Part shown: one piece after another, positions 39,857-48,771 of the stretch
How the letters are laid out: each line of letters starts with the position of its first letter
How positions within the stretch are numbered: the first letter of the stretch is position 1
Program-made: the position numbers and the translations under genes
Source of the DNA: Alkanindiges illinoisensis
GTDB taxonomy: Bacteria > Pseudomonadota > Gammaproteobacteria > Pseudomonadales > Moraxellaceae
NCBI RefSeq assembly: GCF_004377485.1
Contig: NZ_SNTY01000076.1
Location: 1-64,000 of the forward strand
Reading direction: 5' to 3'
DNA: 64,000 nucleotides
The notes under the pieces: generated by a model
Seen by the model: the letters and a program-made list of their open reading frames with translations, nothing else
The model's database searches: none
What the model was told of the DNA's origin: nothing

Positions 39857-41836
39857 ATGAAGAGCCCGCTTCCCCTTAAAAACCCCCATCAGGACCAGCA
39901 AATCTTTCGCCATCGCGTCTGGTTTGCCGTGGCTTTTGTAGTCTTTTGCTTTCTATGTTTGCTGGCTCGCTATACCTACCTGCAGATTTTTCAATACGGA
40001 CAGTACAATAGCGCAGCCGACAAGAACCGTATCCGCCTACAGGCTATTCCCCCGGCACGCGGCTATATTTATGACCGCAATGGGGTCTTGCTGGCCGACA
40101 ACTATCCGGTGTTTACTGCCGTGATTAACCGGGCAGACATTGAAAATCTGGAAGATACCCTGAAACGGCTGGTGCCAGTGCTGGATCTGACGCTGGATGA
40201 CCTGAACAAATTCAGGCATCGGGCCAAGTCCACCCGCAAAACCGAACCGCTCGCCATTAAGCTCAACCTGAATGAGCAGCAAATTGCCCGCTTTAGTGAG
40301 GTGAAATACACTTTTCCCGGGGTAAATATTGAAACCAAGATGACCCGGTTTTATCCGCATGCCGAGCTGTTTGCGCATGTGATTGGCTATGTGGGACGTA
40401 TCAATGAAAAAGAGCTGGGCGAACTGGACAAGAACGCTTATGCCGGCACCGACCTGATTGGCAAGATTGGTGTAGAAAAATTCTATGAAGACCTGCTGCA
40501 TGGCAAACCCGGCTATCAGTATGTTGAAGCCGATGCGCATGGACAAATCTTGCGGCACTTGGGACAGACGCCTGCAATCCGGGGCAATGATTTGTATCTG
40601 TCACTGGACTACGGCCTGCAAAGTATTGCCAATGCCCAGTTGTCCGGACGACGTGGGGCCATTGTGGCCATGAATCCGCAAACAGGTGAGATTCTGGCAT
40701 TTGTGAGTAACCCCAGTTTTAACCCAAACCTGTTTGTTACCGGGATTGGTCACAAGGACTATAATAACCTGCGTGATAACCCGGATCAGCCGCTCTATAA
40801 CCGCGCATTGCAAGGGGTTTATCCTCCCGGCTCGACCATCAAACCCATGGAAGGACTAGGCGGCATTCATTACAATCTGGTCAACTGGGGCACACAGATT
40901 TACGATCCAGGTTATTTTCATCTGCCGGGCGATGCGCATCGTTTCCGTGACTGGAAAAAATCCGGCCACGGTACAGTTGACCTGAACAAGGCCATTACCT
41001 GGTCGTGCGATACGTTTTTTTATGTGCTGGCTTATCGCATGGGCATCGACAATATGCATGACTGGATGACCCAGTTTGGCTTTGGCGCAAAAACCGGCAT
41101 TGACCTGCCTAATGAAAGTTCAGGTTTATATCCATCCCCCAAATGGAAAATGCAAAAGCGCAAAAGCAAATGGCTGCCCGGTGAAACCATTTCAGTCAGT
41201 ATTGGTCAGGGTGCTTTTACTGCAACCCCAATTCAACTGGCAATGGCAACCGCCATCACGGCCAATCACGGCCATCACGTGACCCCGCATGTGCTGCGTG
41301 AAAGCAAAGGTCCCAAACCTTACCATGTACTAAATGCACCAGACGGCAAGGTCGAGTTTAATGGCACTGAGCAGGACTGGAATAACATGCGTGATGCCAT
41401 GGTGAATGTGATTCGCTCTGGCACAGGGGGTCGCCTGAAAATTGGCTTAAAAGGCTACGAAATTGCCGGTAAAACCGGAACTGCACAGGTCAAGAGTATT
41501 GCACAGGGTAAGCGCTATAACGAAGCCGCGCTGGATGAACGTCATTACGACCACGGCCTGTTTGTAGGATTTGCCCCAGCAGATAGTCCAAAAATTGCCG
41601 TGGCAGTGATTCTGGAAAATGGTAAACATGGCGCGGCGGCGGCAGCCTTGGCGCGTCCCATGTTTGATTATGTGGTTCACCAGATGGAAAAAAATCCAAT
41701 TAAGCCTGCACAAAGCAGCATTACCGGTGGCCTAATGACCGCTGGCATGAAGCCGCAGGAAATTTCCGAACAGGCCAGCCAGACCAACCGCCCAGCGGCA
41801 AGCCCAGCGCCTTCACTAGCAAGTGGAGAAGAATAA
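39857..41836 (+). CDS. mrdA: Penicillin-binding protein 2 (peptidoglycan transpeptidase)
   Basis: A 659-residue class B PBP of the elongasome. One N-terminal membrane helix (about residues 22-43), a pedestal domain beginning NRIRLQAIPPARGYIYDRNG, then the transpeptidase with Ser326 in PPGSTIKPM, an SCD motif in TWSCDTFFY and KTG at 539-541 (AGKTGTAQV). It cross-links side-wall peptidoglycan and sets rod shape. rodA and mreBCD, frequent neighbours elsewhere, are absent; rsmD follows at 17 bases. The C-terminal tail is Pro/Ser/Ala-rich and probably disordered. Confidence 0.95.
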   Translation: MKSPLPLKNPHQDQQIFRHRVWFAVAFVVFCFLCLLARYTYLQIFQYGQYNSAADKNRIRLQAIPPARGYIYDRNGVLLADNYPVFTAVINRADIENLEDTLKRLVPVLDLTLDDLNKFRHRAKSTRKTEPLAIKLNLNEQQIARFSEVKYTFPGVNIETKMTRFYPHAELFAHVIGYVGRINEKELGELDKNAYAGTDLIGKIGVEKFYEDLLHGKPGYQYVEADAHGQILRHLGQTPAIRGNDLYLSLDYGLQSIANAQLSGRRGAIVAMNPQTGEILAFVSNPSFNPNLFVTGIGHKDYNNLRDNPDQPLYNRALQGVYPPGSTIKPMEGLGGIHYNLVNWGTQIYDPGYFHLPGDAHRFRDWKKSGHGTVDLNKAITWSCDTFFYVLAYRMGIDNMHDWMTQFGFGAKTGIDLPNESSGLYPSPKWKMQKRKSKWLPGETISVSIGQGAFTATPIQLAMATAITANHGHHVTPHVLRESKGPKPYHVLNAPDGKVEFNGTEQDWNNMRDAMVNVIRSGTGGRLKIGLKGYEIAGKTGTAQVKSIAQGKRYNEAALDERHYDHGLFVGFAPADSPKIAVAVILENGKHGAAAAALARPMFDYVVHQMEKNPIKPAQSSITGGLMTAGMKPQEISEQASQTNRPAASPAPSLASGEE

Positions 41837-41853
41837 ACAATGAGGACTACAGC

Positions 41854-42414
41854 ATGAATCAGGTTCGCATTATTGGCGGTGAATGGAAGCGTCGGCTAAT
41901 CCGGTTTGAAGTGGTTAATGGCTTGCGTCCCACGCCAGACCGGGTACGCGAAACCCTGTTTAACTGGCTCATGTGGGATGTTGCAGGGGCGCACGTGTTG
42001 GATACCTGTGCGGGTTCAGGCGCTTTGGGCATTGAAGCCCTGTCCCGTGGTGCGCGTCATTGTGTATTTATTGAAGCAGACCGCAAGCAAGCTGAGCAAA
42101 TTAAAGCCAATCTTTTGCAATTACAATGCACCACCGGTAAAGTGATGCATGCCAAGGCGGAGCAAGCATTAACGCAATTATCAGAACCAGTGCGCTCAGC
42201 AGGCTTTGATCTGGTCTTTCTTGATCCACCCTATAGCCTGAACTTATGGACTTCCTTGGCCAGCCTGATTGATCCCTTGCTGAAGCCAGCGGCCAAAATT
42301 TATGTGGAAGCTGACCGGCCCTTGCAACAACTGCAATTGCCCGCCCATTGGCAACTGCTTAAAGAAACCCGTGCAGGACAGGTTTATGCCGGGCTTTATC
42401 AGACTACCCGGTAG
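41854..42414 (+). CDS. rsmD: 16S rRNA (guanine966-N2) methyltransferase
   Basis: A 186-residue Rossmann methyltransferase. MNQVRIIGGEWKRRLIRF and GLRPTPDRVRETLFNWL are typical of the N-terminus; VLDTCAGSGALGIEALSRGA binds SAM and LVFLDPPYSL is the catalytic motif. It methylates G966 in the 30S subunit. It follows mrdA closely and ends at a terminator, so the two form a short operon. Confidence 0.95.
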   Translation: MNQVRIIGGEWKRRLIRFEVVNGLRPTPDRVRETLFNWLMWDVAGAHVLDTCAGSGALGIEALSRGARHCVFIEADRKQAEQIKANLLQLQCTTGKVMHAKAEQALTQLSEPVRSAGFDLVFLDPPYSLNLWTSLASLIDPLLKPAAKIYVEADRPLQQLQLPAHWQLLKETRAGQVYAGLYQTTR

Positions 42415-42447
42415 CATCACCAGATATATTAATCAGCCTATAAAAAA

Positions 42448-42468
42448 CAGCCAAACTGGCTGCTTTTT
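42448..42468 (+). terminator. Terminator of mrdA-rsmD
   Basis: CAGCCA-aac-TGGCTG forms a tight hairpin preceded by six A and followed by five T, 33 bases after the rsmD stop. Confidence 0.85.
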
Positions 42469-42511
42469 AACTGAGATGTTTTTAATTTCGCCATATCAGA
42501 TAGTGACAAGC

Positions 42512-43228
42512 TTAAAAATGGTATTTCACCAGCGCACTCACATTCTTTTCGTCAATATTCTTGATGCCAAACTTATTAATCCAGTAAGAATATTCAATTC
42601 CTAGATACAGGCGCGTATTTGGGCTAATCAGCTTGCCCGCATTCCATTTCCACTGTGATGTCCAGTTTAGCTCGGCATCATGGTCAGATTCCTTGCTGGA
42701 CCAGTCGGCAAACCCATCAAATAAAAAGTCCTGCCCGGCGACAGTCAATGGCACACCATACGTGACGGTGGTCATCCAATCGTCCTTAGTGGTTTCATTG
42801 TTGGCACGATACAGGTTGATATCCGCATATTTAAAATACGGAATATTCAGGCCAAAACCAATTCCATAAACATAGTTATTAAAATCACTGCCAGACTCCC
42901 AAGTAGAGGCCAGATAAACATCCTTGATTGGCCCATAAGACAGTTTTTGGCCAGTCAAGTAAGACAGGCTCAGGCGTGGTGCAAGCTCAAAGTAATTATC
43001 TTTTTCATCAGTCTGGCTGTAGCGGCTATGGTCAATGAAAAAGAAAGCATCGCCCCAGGTTAGGCCAGCCGCATATTCCAGCGTTACGACATCGCGCTTT
43101 TCAGGGCCAACTTTATAGTCATCACCGTGCAGGCCAGTAATGCTAAAGTCCTGCCAAATGGGTTGTGCACAGGCGGCAGACATTGCAGCACTACACATTG
43201 CCGCAACCATAATGGATTGAAATTTCAT
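42512..43228 (-). CDS. Tsx/OmpK-like outer-membrane channel
   Basis: A 238-residue protein with a signal peptide (cleavage near AACA-QP at about residue 21) and alternating beta strands, resembling the nucleoside channel Tsx/OmpK family: WQDFSITGLHGDD at the mature start, LEYAAGLTWGDAFFFIDHS, and the C-terminal NVSALVKYHF ending in Phe for BAM recognition. It should form a 12-stranded barrel for small solutes, possibly nucleosides. ATG at 43228 has AGAGG upstream; the longer frame to 43300 is not needed. Confidence 0.8.
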   Translation of the reverse strand: MKFQSIMVAAMCSAAMSAACAQPIWQDFSITGLHGDDYKVGPEKRDVVTLEYAAGLTWGDAFFFIDHSRYSQTDEKDNYFELAPRLSLSYLTGQKLSYGPIKDVYLASTWESGSDFNNYVYGIGFGLNIPYFKYADINLYRANNETTKDDWMTTVTYGVPLTVAGQDFLFDGFADWSSKESDHDAELNWTSQWKWNAGKLISPNTRLYLGIEYSYWINKFGIKNIDEKNVSALVKYHF

Positions 43229-43420
43229 ATGACCTCTACTGTTTAGTGAGATAAACCAACTAAACTGCTTGCTACAATAAACTGGCAAATACTCCTGCAT
43301 AGGCAGAAATATTCAAAAACTGAATTTTAATATAGAATGTTACAGGAATGTAATATAAGTTTATAAATTGTTAATAGTGCAGAATTTAATATTTTTATCG
43401 TTTTTTAAGTTTTGACCAAT

Positions 43421-43450
43421 AAAAAAGACAGCACATAGGCTGCCTTTTTC
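43421..43450 (-). terminator. Terminator of yaaA
   Basis: On the minus strand AAAGGCAGC pairs with GCTGTCTTT (one wobble pair), followed by a T run, about 45 bases after the yaaA stop. Confidence 0.75.
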
Positions 43451-43494
43451 TTAAACCTTTTTTTCCAACCCTAATTATTCAGTCAAAGCCAGTT

Positions 43495-44286
43495 TTAATC
43501 AACTGGGATGGCATCCTGCTGGGCACGCATAAATACCAGTTCATCGTCACTGGAATGCTCGCCAGAATAAACATAGCCTTCAAGATTAAAGTTCTTAAGC
43601 TGTTCGGCCTGCGTGAGCTGGTTTTTAATGATAAAACGGCTCATCAAGCCGCGTGCCTTTTTGGCATAAAAACTAATAACCTTAAACTGGCCATTTTTCT
43701 CATCCAGAAATACGGGCTTGATCAGCCTGCCCTGCAACTGGTTCACCTTGATTGCCTTAAAATATTCATCAGACGCCAGATTAACTACCACATCATCACC
43801 CTGTGCTTGCAAGGCCTGATTGACATGATCGGTAATGGTATTACCCCAGAAACCGTATAAATCCTTGCCTGCCGGGTTATTCAGCTGGGTGCCCATTTCC
43901 AGCCGATAGGGCTGCATTAAATCGAGTGGACGCAACAAGCCATATAACCCGGATAACATGCGCAAATGTTTCTGGGCAAATTCAAAATCTTTTTTGGTGA
44001 AATCCTGTGCCTGCAAGCCTGCATACACATCACCCTTAAAGGCCAAAATCGCCTGCCGCGCATTTTCCAGATTAAAAATGGGTTCCCAGTTGCAAAAACG
44101 CTGCTTATTAAGTTCGGCAAGCTTGGGGCTAATGTCCATCAGCTCAGACAAATCCTGCGTAGTAAGCTCACGGCAAACATCTACCAGTTCCTGACTTTTA
44201 TCTAAAAGTTGCGGTTGGGTATGGTCAGTCGTTGCCAGCGGACTTTCATAATCCAGTGTCTTGGCTGGTGAGATCAGTATTAGCAT
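43495..44286 (-). CDS. yaaA: Peroxide stress protein YaaA
   Basis: A 263-residue UPF0246/DUF328 protein. [53 protein letters not shown] and the arginine/lysine-rich [17 protein letters not shown] are all diagnostic. YaaA lowers free iron and limits Fenton damage during peroxide stress in E. coli and binds DNA in vitro. Strong ribosome binding site GGAGG. Single-gene unit between two terminators. Confidence 0.95.
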   Translation of the reverse strand: MLILISPAKTLDYESPLATTDHTQPQLLDKSQELVDVCRELTTQDLSELMDISPKLAELNKQRFCNWEPIFNLENARQAILAFKGDVYAGLQAQDFTKKDFEFAQKHLRMLSGLYGLLRPLDLMQPYRLEMGTQLNNPAGKDLYGFWGNTITDHVNQALQAQGDDVVVNLASDEYFKAIKVNQLQGRLIKPVFLDEKNGQFKVISFYAKKARGLMSRFIIKNQLTQAEQLKNFNLEGYVYSGEHSSDDELVFMRAQQDAIPVD

Positions 44287-44360
44287 TGTGAATCCTTTCC
44301 TCCCTTAAACCAATAATCAACAGGCTGAATATACTACGTTTACCTTAAGAAAGTATGTAT

Positions 44361-44396
44361 AAAAAAACCCTTGCGCAATTATAGGCAAGGGTTTTT
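44361..44396. terminator. Bidirectional terminator downstream of the cysI operon
   Basis: AAAACCCTTGC pairs perfectly with GCAAGGGTTTT over a 10-base loop, flanked by A and T runs. It ends the leftward cysI-DUF934 unit and insulates yaaA. Confidence 0.9.
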
Positions 44397-44435
44397 TAAG
44401 CCAGTACCAGCAATAGCCAAAAGGTTCTGGCGAAT

Positions 44436-44912
44436 TTACTGGCCAGTCTGGTAGCTGGCTTTTTGTACTGCAACGGAAGCCTGATATGGCACTGTAAAGT
44501 CATTCAGGCCCGCAGCAGCTTCGTTCACGTCCTTGCCTTCCTTTAAAATAAAGGAGTCAAAGCTTACGCGTTTCATGTAGTTTAAGGTGTCTTTAAACAC
44601 ATCGCCGACCGCGCGCAGCTCACCCACAAAACCCTGACGACGCAGCAATGCCGCAAACGAGTAACCACGACCATCATTGAAACCGGCAAACTCAATGGCA
44701 ATCAGGTCTAGCTGGTTGACTGGAAACGAATAGTCTTCCGGTGAATTGGCAACGCTAATCAGCAGGCCTTTTTTGCCCTGCACTTCAGCCAGACGATCCA
44801 GCTCCGTAGCACGCAGCAATACATTACCAGTTGGCATTACACCGTCTTCACCAATCATCTGGTATTCATCTTCGCAGATGCTGCCATCTTTAAACAACAC
44901 GGTATTAGGCAT
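44436..44912 (-). CDS. DUF934 protein, sulfite-reduction partner
   Basis: A 158-residue DUF934 protein, widely annotated as an oxidoreductase accessory to sulfite reductase. Recognisable parts are QLDLIAIEFAGFNDGRGYSFAALLR and GELRAVGDVFKDTLNYMKRVSFDSF. ATG at 44912 overlaps the cysI stop by 8 bases (ATGCCTAA), a clear sign of translational coupling; the longer frame to 44975 would lie deep within cysI and is rejected. Role probably in electron delivery or maturation of CysI; not proven. Confidence 0.88.
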   Translation of the reverse strand: MPNTVLFKDGSICEDEYQMIGEDGVMPTGNVLLRATELDRLAEVQGKKGLLISVANSPEDYSFPVNQLDLIAIEFAGFNDGRGYSFAALLRRQGFVGELRAVGDVFKDTLNYMKRVSFDSFILKEGKDVNEAAAGLNDFTVPYQASVAVQKASYQTGQ

Positions 44913-46548
44913 AAACGCGCTCCTTGAATGGGGTGATGCCAACGCGGCGATAGGTATCAAGGAAACGCTCATCATCCACGCGTAAATCCAGATAGGTATT
45001 TAGCACTTCTTCCACAATATCAGCCATGTCTTCTGCGGCAAACGATGGCCCCAGAATGTCACCAATGCTGGCATCATGGTCGCTATTGCCGCCTAGTGTA
45101 ACCTGATAGAACTCGGCACCTTTCTTGTCCACGCCCAGAATGCCAATATGACCCACATGGTGATGACCGCAGGCATTCATACAACCGGAAATGTTCAGGT
45201 CAATCTTGCCCAGTGCATACACACTGTCCAGATCATCAAAGCGGCGACTAATGGCTTCAGCAATGGGAATGGACTTGGCATTGGCCAGTGAGCAGTAATC
45301 ACCGCCGGGGCAGCACACGATATCAGTGATAAAACCAATATGCGCACGCGCCATATTGTGCTGGTTTAAAATCTGGTACAGGTCATACAGATCTTTTTGT
45401 GGCACATCTGCCAGCACCATGTTTTGCTCATGGGTATTACGGATTTCACCGAAGCTGTAGCGATCCGCCAGATCTGCCACCATGTCCAGTTCGCTATCAG
45501 TCAGGTCGCCCGGTGCAATGCCCGCACGCTTGAGTGAAATGGTCACAATGCGATAACCCGACACTTTATGCGCATGGGTGTTATGGCGATACCAGTTGGC
45601 AAATGCTGGTTCAGCCTGAAATTGTGCTGTCCAGTCGATATCCTGCAAGTTTTCATAGGCTGGTGGCGCAAAAACAGCATCCATTCTGGCCATCAGCTCA
45701 GCATCAACCTTGCGTTGTTCACGAATCTGCGCAAACTCGGCTTCTACCTTTTGGGCAAATACTGGCGGAGTCAGAGCCTTAACCAGAATCTTGATACGTG
45801 CCTTGTATTTATTATCACGGCGGCCATGCAGGTTATATACCCGCAGCACGGCTTCCAGATAGGCAATCAGGTCTTCACGCGGCAGATAATCACGAATCAC
45901 GCTACCAATAATCGGGGTACGACCCAGACCGCCGCCCACCAGAATTTTATAGCCCAGCTCACCGGCAGCATTTTTAACCAGATACACGCCAATATCATGC
46001 AAGGCAGTTGCTGCACGGTCGGTTTCTTCCAGTGCGGACACAGCAATCTTGAACTTGCGGGGCAGGAACGCAAACTCCGGATGGAATGTGCTCCACTGGC
46101 GAATCAGTTCACAGGTAGGACGCGGATCTGCAATTTCACCTGCCACCACACCAGCAAACTGGTCGGTGGTGGTGTTACGGATACAGTTGCCGCTGGTTTG
46201 AATGGCATGCATTTGTACCGTGGCCAGCTCCGCCAGAATATCCGGTACATTTTCCAGTGCAGGCCAGTTGAGCTGAATGTTCTGGCGCGTGGAAATATGC
46301 GCATAGCCACGGTCATATTGACGGGTAATGTCCGCAATCTTGCGTAACTGCTTGCTATTTAACAAGCCATAAGGCACAGCAATCCGCAGCATGGGTGCAT
46401 AGCGCTGCACATACAGGCCGTTTTGCAGGCGTAAGGGACGATACTCGTCTTCAGACAGGGTTCCTGCGAGGTAACGCTGGGTTTGATCGCGGAATTGAGC
46501 AACGCGCTCGTTAACCAGTTGCTGGTCAAGATCGGTGTATAAATACAT
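44905..46548 (-). CDS. cysI: Sulfite reductase hemoprotein (nitrite/sulfite reductase)
   Basis: A 547-residue siroheme and 4Fe-4S enzyme reducing sulfite to sulfide for cysteine synthesis. The cluster ligands are the CPGGDYC pair (C-x5-C) and CMNAC (C-x3-C) in LNISGCMNACGHHHVGH; the N-terminal ferrite-reductase repeat contains AHISTRQNIQLNWP. No cysJ flavoprotein is adjacent; the DUF934 gene takes the second place in the operon. Regulation by a CysB-like activator is expected but its site is not obvious; an inverted repeat lies at 46607-46652. Confidence 0.93.
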   Translation of the reverse strand: MYLYTDLDQQLVNERVAQFRDQTQRYLAGTLSEDEYRPLRLQNGLYVQRYAPMLRIAVPYGLLNSKQLRKIADITRQYDRGYAHISTRQNIQLNWPALENVPDILAELATVQMHAIQTSGNCIRNTTTDQFAGVVAGEIADPRPTCELIRQWSTFHPEFAFLPRKFKIAVSALEETDRAATALHDIGVYLVKNAAGELGYKILVGGGLGRTPIIGSVIRDYLPREDLIAYLEAVLRVYNLHGRRDNKYKARIKILVKALTPPVFAQKVEAEFAQIREQRKVDAELMARMDAVFAPPAYENLQDIDWTAQFQAEPAFANWYRHNTHAHKVSGYRIVTISLKRAGIAPGDLTDSELDMVADLADRYSFGEIRNTHEQNMVLADVPQKDLYDLYQILNQHNMARAHIGFITDIVCCPGGDYCSLANAKSIPIAEAISRRFDDLDSVYALGKIDLNISGCMNACGHHHVGHIGILGVDKKGAEFYQVTLGGNSDHDASIGDILGPSFAAEDMADIVEEVLNTYLDLRVDDERFLDTYRRVGITPFKERVYA

Positions 46549-46606
46549 GGCGTATGGCTAGATTCATGGTATAAGTTTAGGTGCGAAGCATACCTAGGTT
46601 TGCTTC

Positions 46607-46652
46607 ATCAATAAAACGTTTTTTTTGCATAATTAATAACGGTTTTATTGAT
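46607..46652. promoter_or_regulatory. Long inverted repeat upstream of cysI
   Basis: ATCAATAAAACGTT and AACGGTTTTATTGAT are near-perfect inverted 14-15-mers separated by 17 AT-rich bases, 60-105 bases before the cysI start. Size fits a two-site operator for a LysR-type regulator or a leader hairpin. CysB is a candidate, but no family-specific signature is visible. Confidence 0.4.
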
Positions 46653-46740
46653 AAACCCTTAACCGGTCTTATTGCCTTAAATGATTTATGATTTAAAATG
46701 AGCCTTAATTTAAAATGCCTAGGGTATAACATTGGGACAT

Positions 46741-46777
46741 AAAAAAGCCCGACAATATTCATCCTGAATGGTCGGGC
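46741..46777 (-). terminator. Intrinsic terminator of the Csr/Rsm-like RNA
   Basis: On the minus strand GCCCGAC (46771-46777) pairs with GTCGGGC (46747-46753), with an inner ATTC/GAAT stem and AGGAT loop, followed by six T. It forms the 3' end of the candidate small RNA. Confidence 0.88.
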
Positions 46778-46905
46778 ATTTCTTTAGCATCCTGCTGTAC
46801 ATCCTGTTCTCGACATATCCCATCGAGCCTTGCGATTTATGCCAGCCTTTCAGCTCGCGCTATCCGTATGGCTAAATCCGTGCCATGTCATCCTTGATTC
46901 GCTAA
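46741..46905 (-). ncRNA. CsrB/RsmZ-like CsrA-sequestering small RNA candidate
   Basis: Minus-strand RNA of about 150-165 nt (5' end estimated). It holds seven GGA motifs: CAAGGATG (46889-46896), CACGGAT (46876-46882), TACGGAT (46862-46868), GGGAT (46817-46821) and three exact CAGGATG copies (46800-46806, 46788-46794, 46760-46766), the known CsrB consensus. Most sit in hairpin loops: UCA-AGGA-UGA, CUCGA-UGGGAUAUG-UCGAG, ACA-GGA-UGU, AGC-AGGAU-GCU and AUUC-AGGAU-GAAU, the last crowning the terminator. The RNA should bind several CsrA/RsmA dimers and relieve translational repression. It lies alone between cysI and a CoA-transferase gene. Confidence 0.78.
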
Positions 46906-46958
46906 ACACATCATCTCGCATCTGCTCTTGCCAAAACAGTCGCCACAACCCCAATTGA

Positions 46959-46976
46959 TGTACGCTAATGCTTACA
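46959..46976 (-). promoter_or_regulatory. GacA-type upstream activating sequence
   Basis: On the minus strand TGTAAG-CATTAG-CGTACA matches the GacA box TGTAAG-N6-CTTACA at 11 of 12 fixed positions. It lies about 55-60 bases upstream of the estimated 5' end of the Csr/Rsm-like RNA, the position seen for rsmY/rsmZ promoters in Pseudomonas. No strong -35/-10 pair follows, as expected for an activator-dependent promoter. Confidence 0.6.
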
Positions 46977-47292
46977 AAAGTTAACGTTTGTTAACCAAAT
47001 GTTTGCTAATCGTTCTACAATGATTTGACAATAGTTTAAAAATTAAACTTAAAATTATGATTTTCAATATAAAAACAATAAGCCATTAGGCATGTATTTA
47101 TACGTCAAAGCTAACTCCTAAAATTTAACTGGTCGATGAACAAGCTTACATAAAGAAAAGTTTTATTAGACTTTTTTCATAACCCTTTCTTGCGCTTCGC
47201 TCACTTGAGCAAAAAATACGCCTAAAGCATTTTACAGCGCAAGGAAAAGAGAATTTTGCAAGACATCATAAACCAGTCATATTTGGCCCTGC
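46977..47292. other. Gap upstream of the small RNA
   Basis: A 316-base AT-rich gap to the CoA-transferase gene. It contains two close GTTAAC palindromes around 46980-46995, just upstream of the GacA-like box. No gene or terminator was recognised; the CoA-transferase stop at 47293 has no hairpin right after it. Confidence 0.4.
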
Positions 47293-48486
47293 TTATAAAT
47301 CTTCCCAGCCAGTTTCACCCAGTTGCTGGCCTGCATAGTCATAACGTGCTTGGCTTCTGGAAAACTTGATTGGGCAAGCCAGTTGTTTTTGACTAGCTGT
47401 CTGTTCAGCGGTCAAGGGTACATCAACCACCCAACCGCGTTCCTGAGCCAGTTGTGAATCTGCTGCTTCTTTTAAAGTTAAAACAGGTTCAACACACACA
47501 TCGAGTGCGGCAAACACTTGCTGCCAATGGCTAAATGGCTGTGCTGCAATCGCTTCAGCCACAGCCTGCTTAACCGCCTGACGATCCTCAGCAAACATGG
47601 ATGCGCCTTTTTGCGCCAGAATAGGCAGGTTTAAGGCAGCACTTAAGCCCATCATAAATTGCGGTTCCAGACTACCCACAGAAATATAACGGCCATCCGA
47701 AGTTTTAAAATAATCATAATAACTGCCGCCATTTAAGGTTGCTGCTTCCGGTGCCTGATCTTCACCGCCTGCAATCTGCGCAGATGCTGCCATATTGTTC
47801 AAGGTAAATACACAATCGGTCATGGAGATATCAATGTGCTGGCCCTGCCCGCTCTGGTTGCGCTCAATCACTGCTGCCAATACACCAATCACCGCATGTA
47901 ATGAGCCACCTGCTACATCAGCAACCTGAATGCCCAGCGCTGGTGGGCCACTGTCCTGCCGCCCGCTATGACCGGAAATCCCAGCCAGGGACATATAGTT
48001 AATGTCATGGCCTGCGCGATCCTTATAAGAGCCGGTTTGGCCATAGCCGGTAATGGAGCAGTAAATCAGGCGTGGGTTAATGGCTTTTAAGTCTTCATAG
48101 CCCAGCCCTAGACGCTGCATCACACCAGGACGAAATTGCTCAACCACAATATCAAAATCGCATAGCAAGCCTTTTATTTTTTCAATGTTTTCCGGGTTTT
48201 TCAGGTCAACGGCCAGTGATTTTTTATTACGGTTTAAGTAGGTATGCGCTGTGGCCTGTCCATCCGCATACGGTGGCATCACACGCACCAGATCAACCCG
48301 GGTGGGTGATTCTACATGAATCACTTCAGCGCCCAGATCAGCCAGCATTAGGGTGGCAAATGGCCCCGGCAGCAAGGTGGAAAAATCTAGTACTTTTAAA
48401 CCAGCCAGCGGTGCGTTTGAACCAGTTGATGGTGAAGGTGCTGATGAAACAGATGCCACATTGGATTGAGTCGTATTTTGTGTCAT
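47293..48486 (-). CDS. CaiB/BaiF family CoA-transferase
   Basis: A 397-residue family III CoA-transferase, close to alpha-methylacyl-CoA racemases. After a Ser/Thr/Asn-rich N-terminal extension of about 25 residues it reads LAGLKVLDFSTLLPGPFATLMLADLGAEVIHVE, then LNRNKKSLAVDLKNPEN and AGHDINYMSLAGISG with the catalytic aspartate (about residue 160), typical of the family. It may epimerise 2-methyl-branched acyl-CoAs or move CoA between acids; the substrate is not defined. No beta-oxidation genes are adjacent. Confidence 0.85.
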   Translation of the reverse strand: MTQNTTQSNVASVSSAPSPSTGSNAPLAGLKVLDFSTLLPGPFATLMLADLGAEVIHVESPTRVDLVRVMPPYADGQATAHTYLNRNKKSLAVDLKNPENIEKIKGLLCDFDIVVEQFRPGVMQRLGLGYEDLKAINPRLIYCSITGYGQTGSYKDRAGHDINYMSLAGISGHSGRQDSGPPALGIQVADVAGGSLHAVIGVLAAVIERNQSGQGQHIDISMTDCVFTLNNMAASAQIAGGEDQAPEAATLNGGSYYDYFKTSDGRYISVGSLEPQFMMGLSAALNLPILAQKGASMFAEDRQAVKQAVAEAIAAQPFSHWQQVFAALDVCVEPVLTLKEAADSQLAQERGWVVDVPLTAEQTASQKQLACPIKFSRSQARYDYAGQQLGETGWEDL

Positions 48487-48771
48487 GGAATTTCCAGTTA
48501 AACGGCCAATACAATAATGGCCAAAGTTGGTTTAAATCATCAGCGAGCCTAGAATGTGCCAAGGCTTGTGGGCAATGACGATAGTTGCCAGTTTGGCTGA
48601 GCAAACTTGTCAGTTCGTATTTTGTCCTGAAATGAGCTCAAATTAATCAGCCAGATATGCTATGGTAAAGTAGTGATATCAGTTCTTTATATCTGGATTT
48701 TTGCATTCTGGTTTTAGCCTGAATGACATTGATTAATATCACATTCAGGCGTTTTATAGTTCCCGAGGTCG

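Noticed and set aside
40037-40558. A 173-codon frame antisense to mrdA
   Set aside because: Fully inside mrdA with no start signal; composition typical of an antisense shadow.
45568-46347. A 259-codon plus-strand frame opposite cysI
   Set aside because: Long, but fully antisense to a well-matched cysI; its protein is rich in Cys, His and Gln in the manner of shadow frames.
46577-46762. A 61-codon frame on the minus strand in the cysI upstream region
   Set aside because: It begins inside the terminator of the candidate small RNA, has no ribosome binding site and a random-looking composition.
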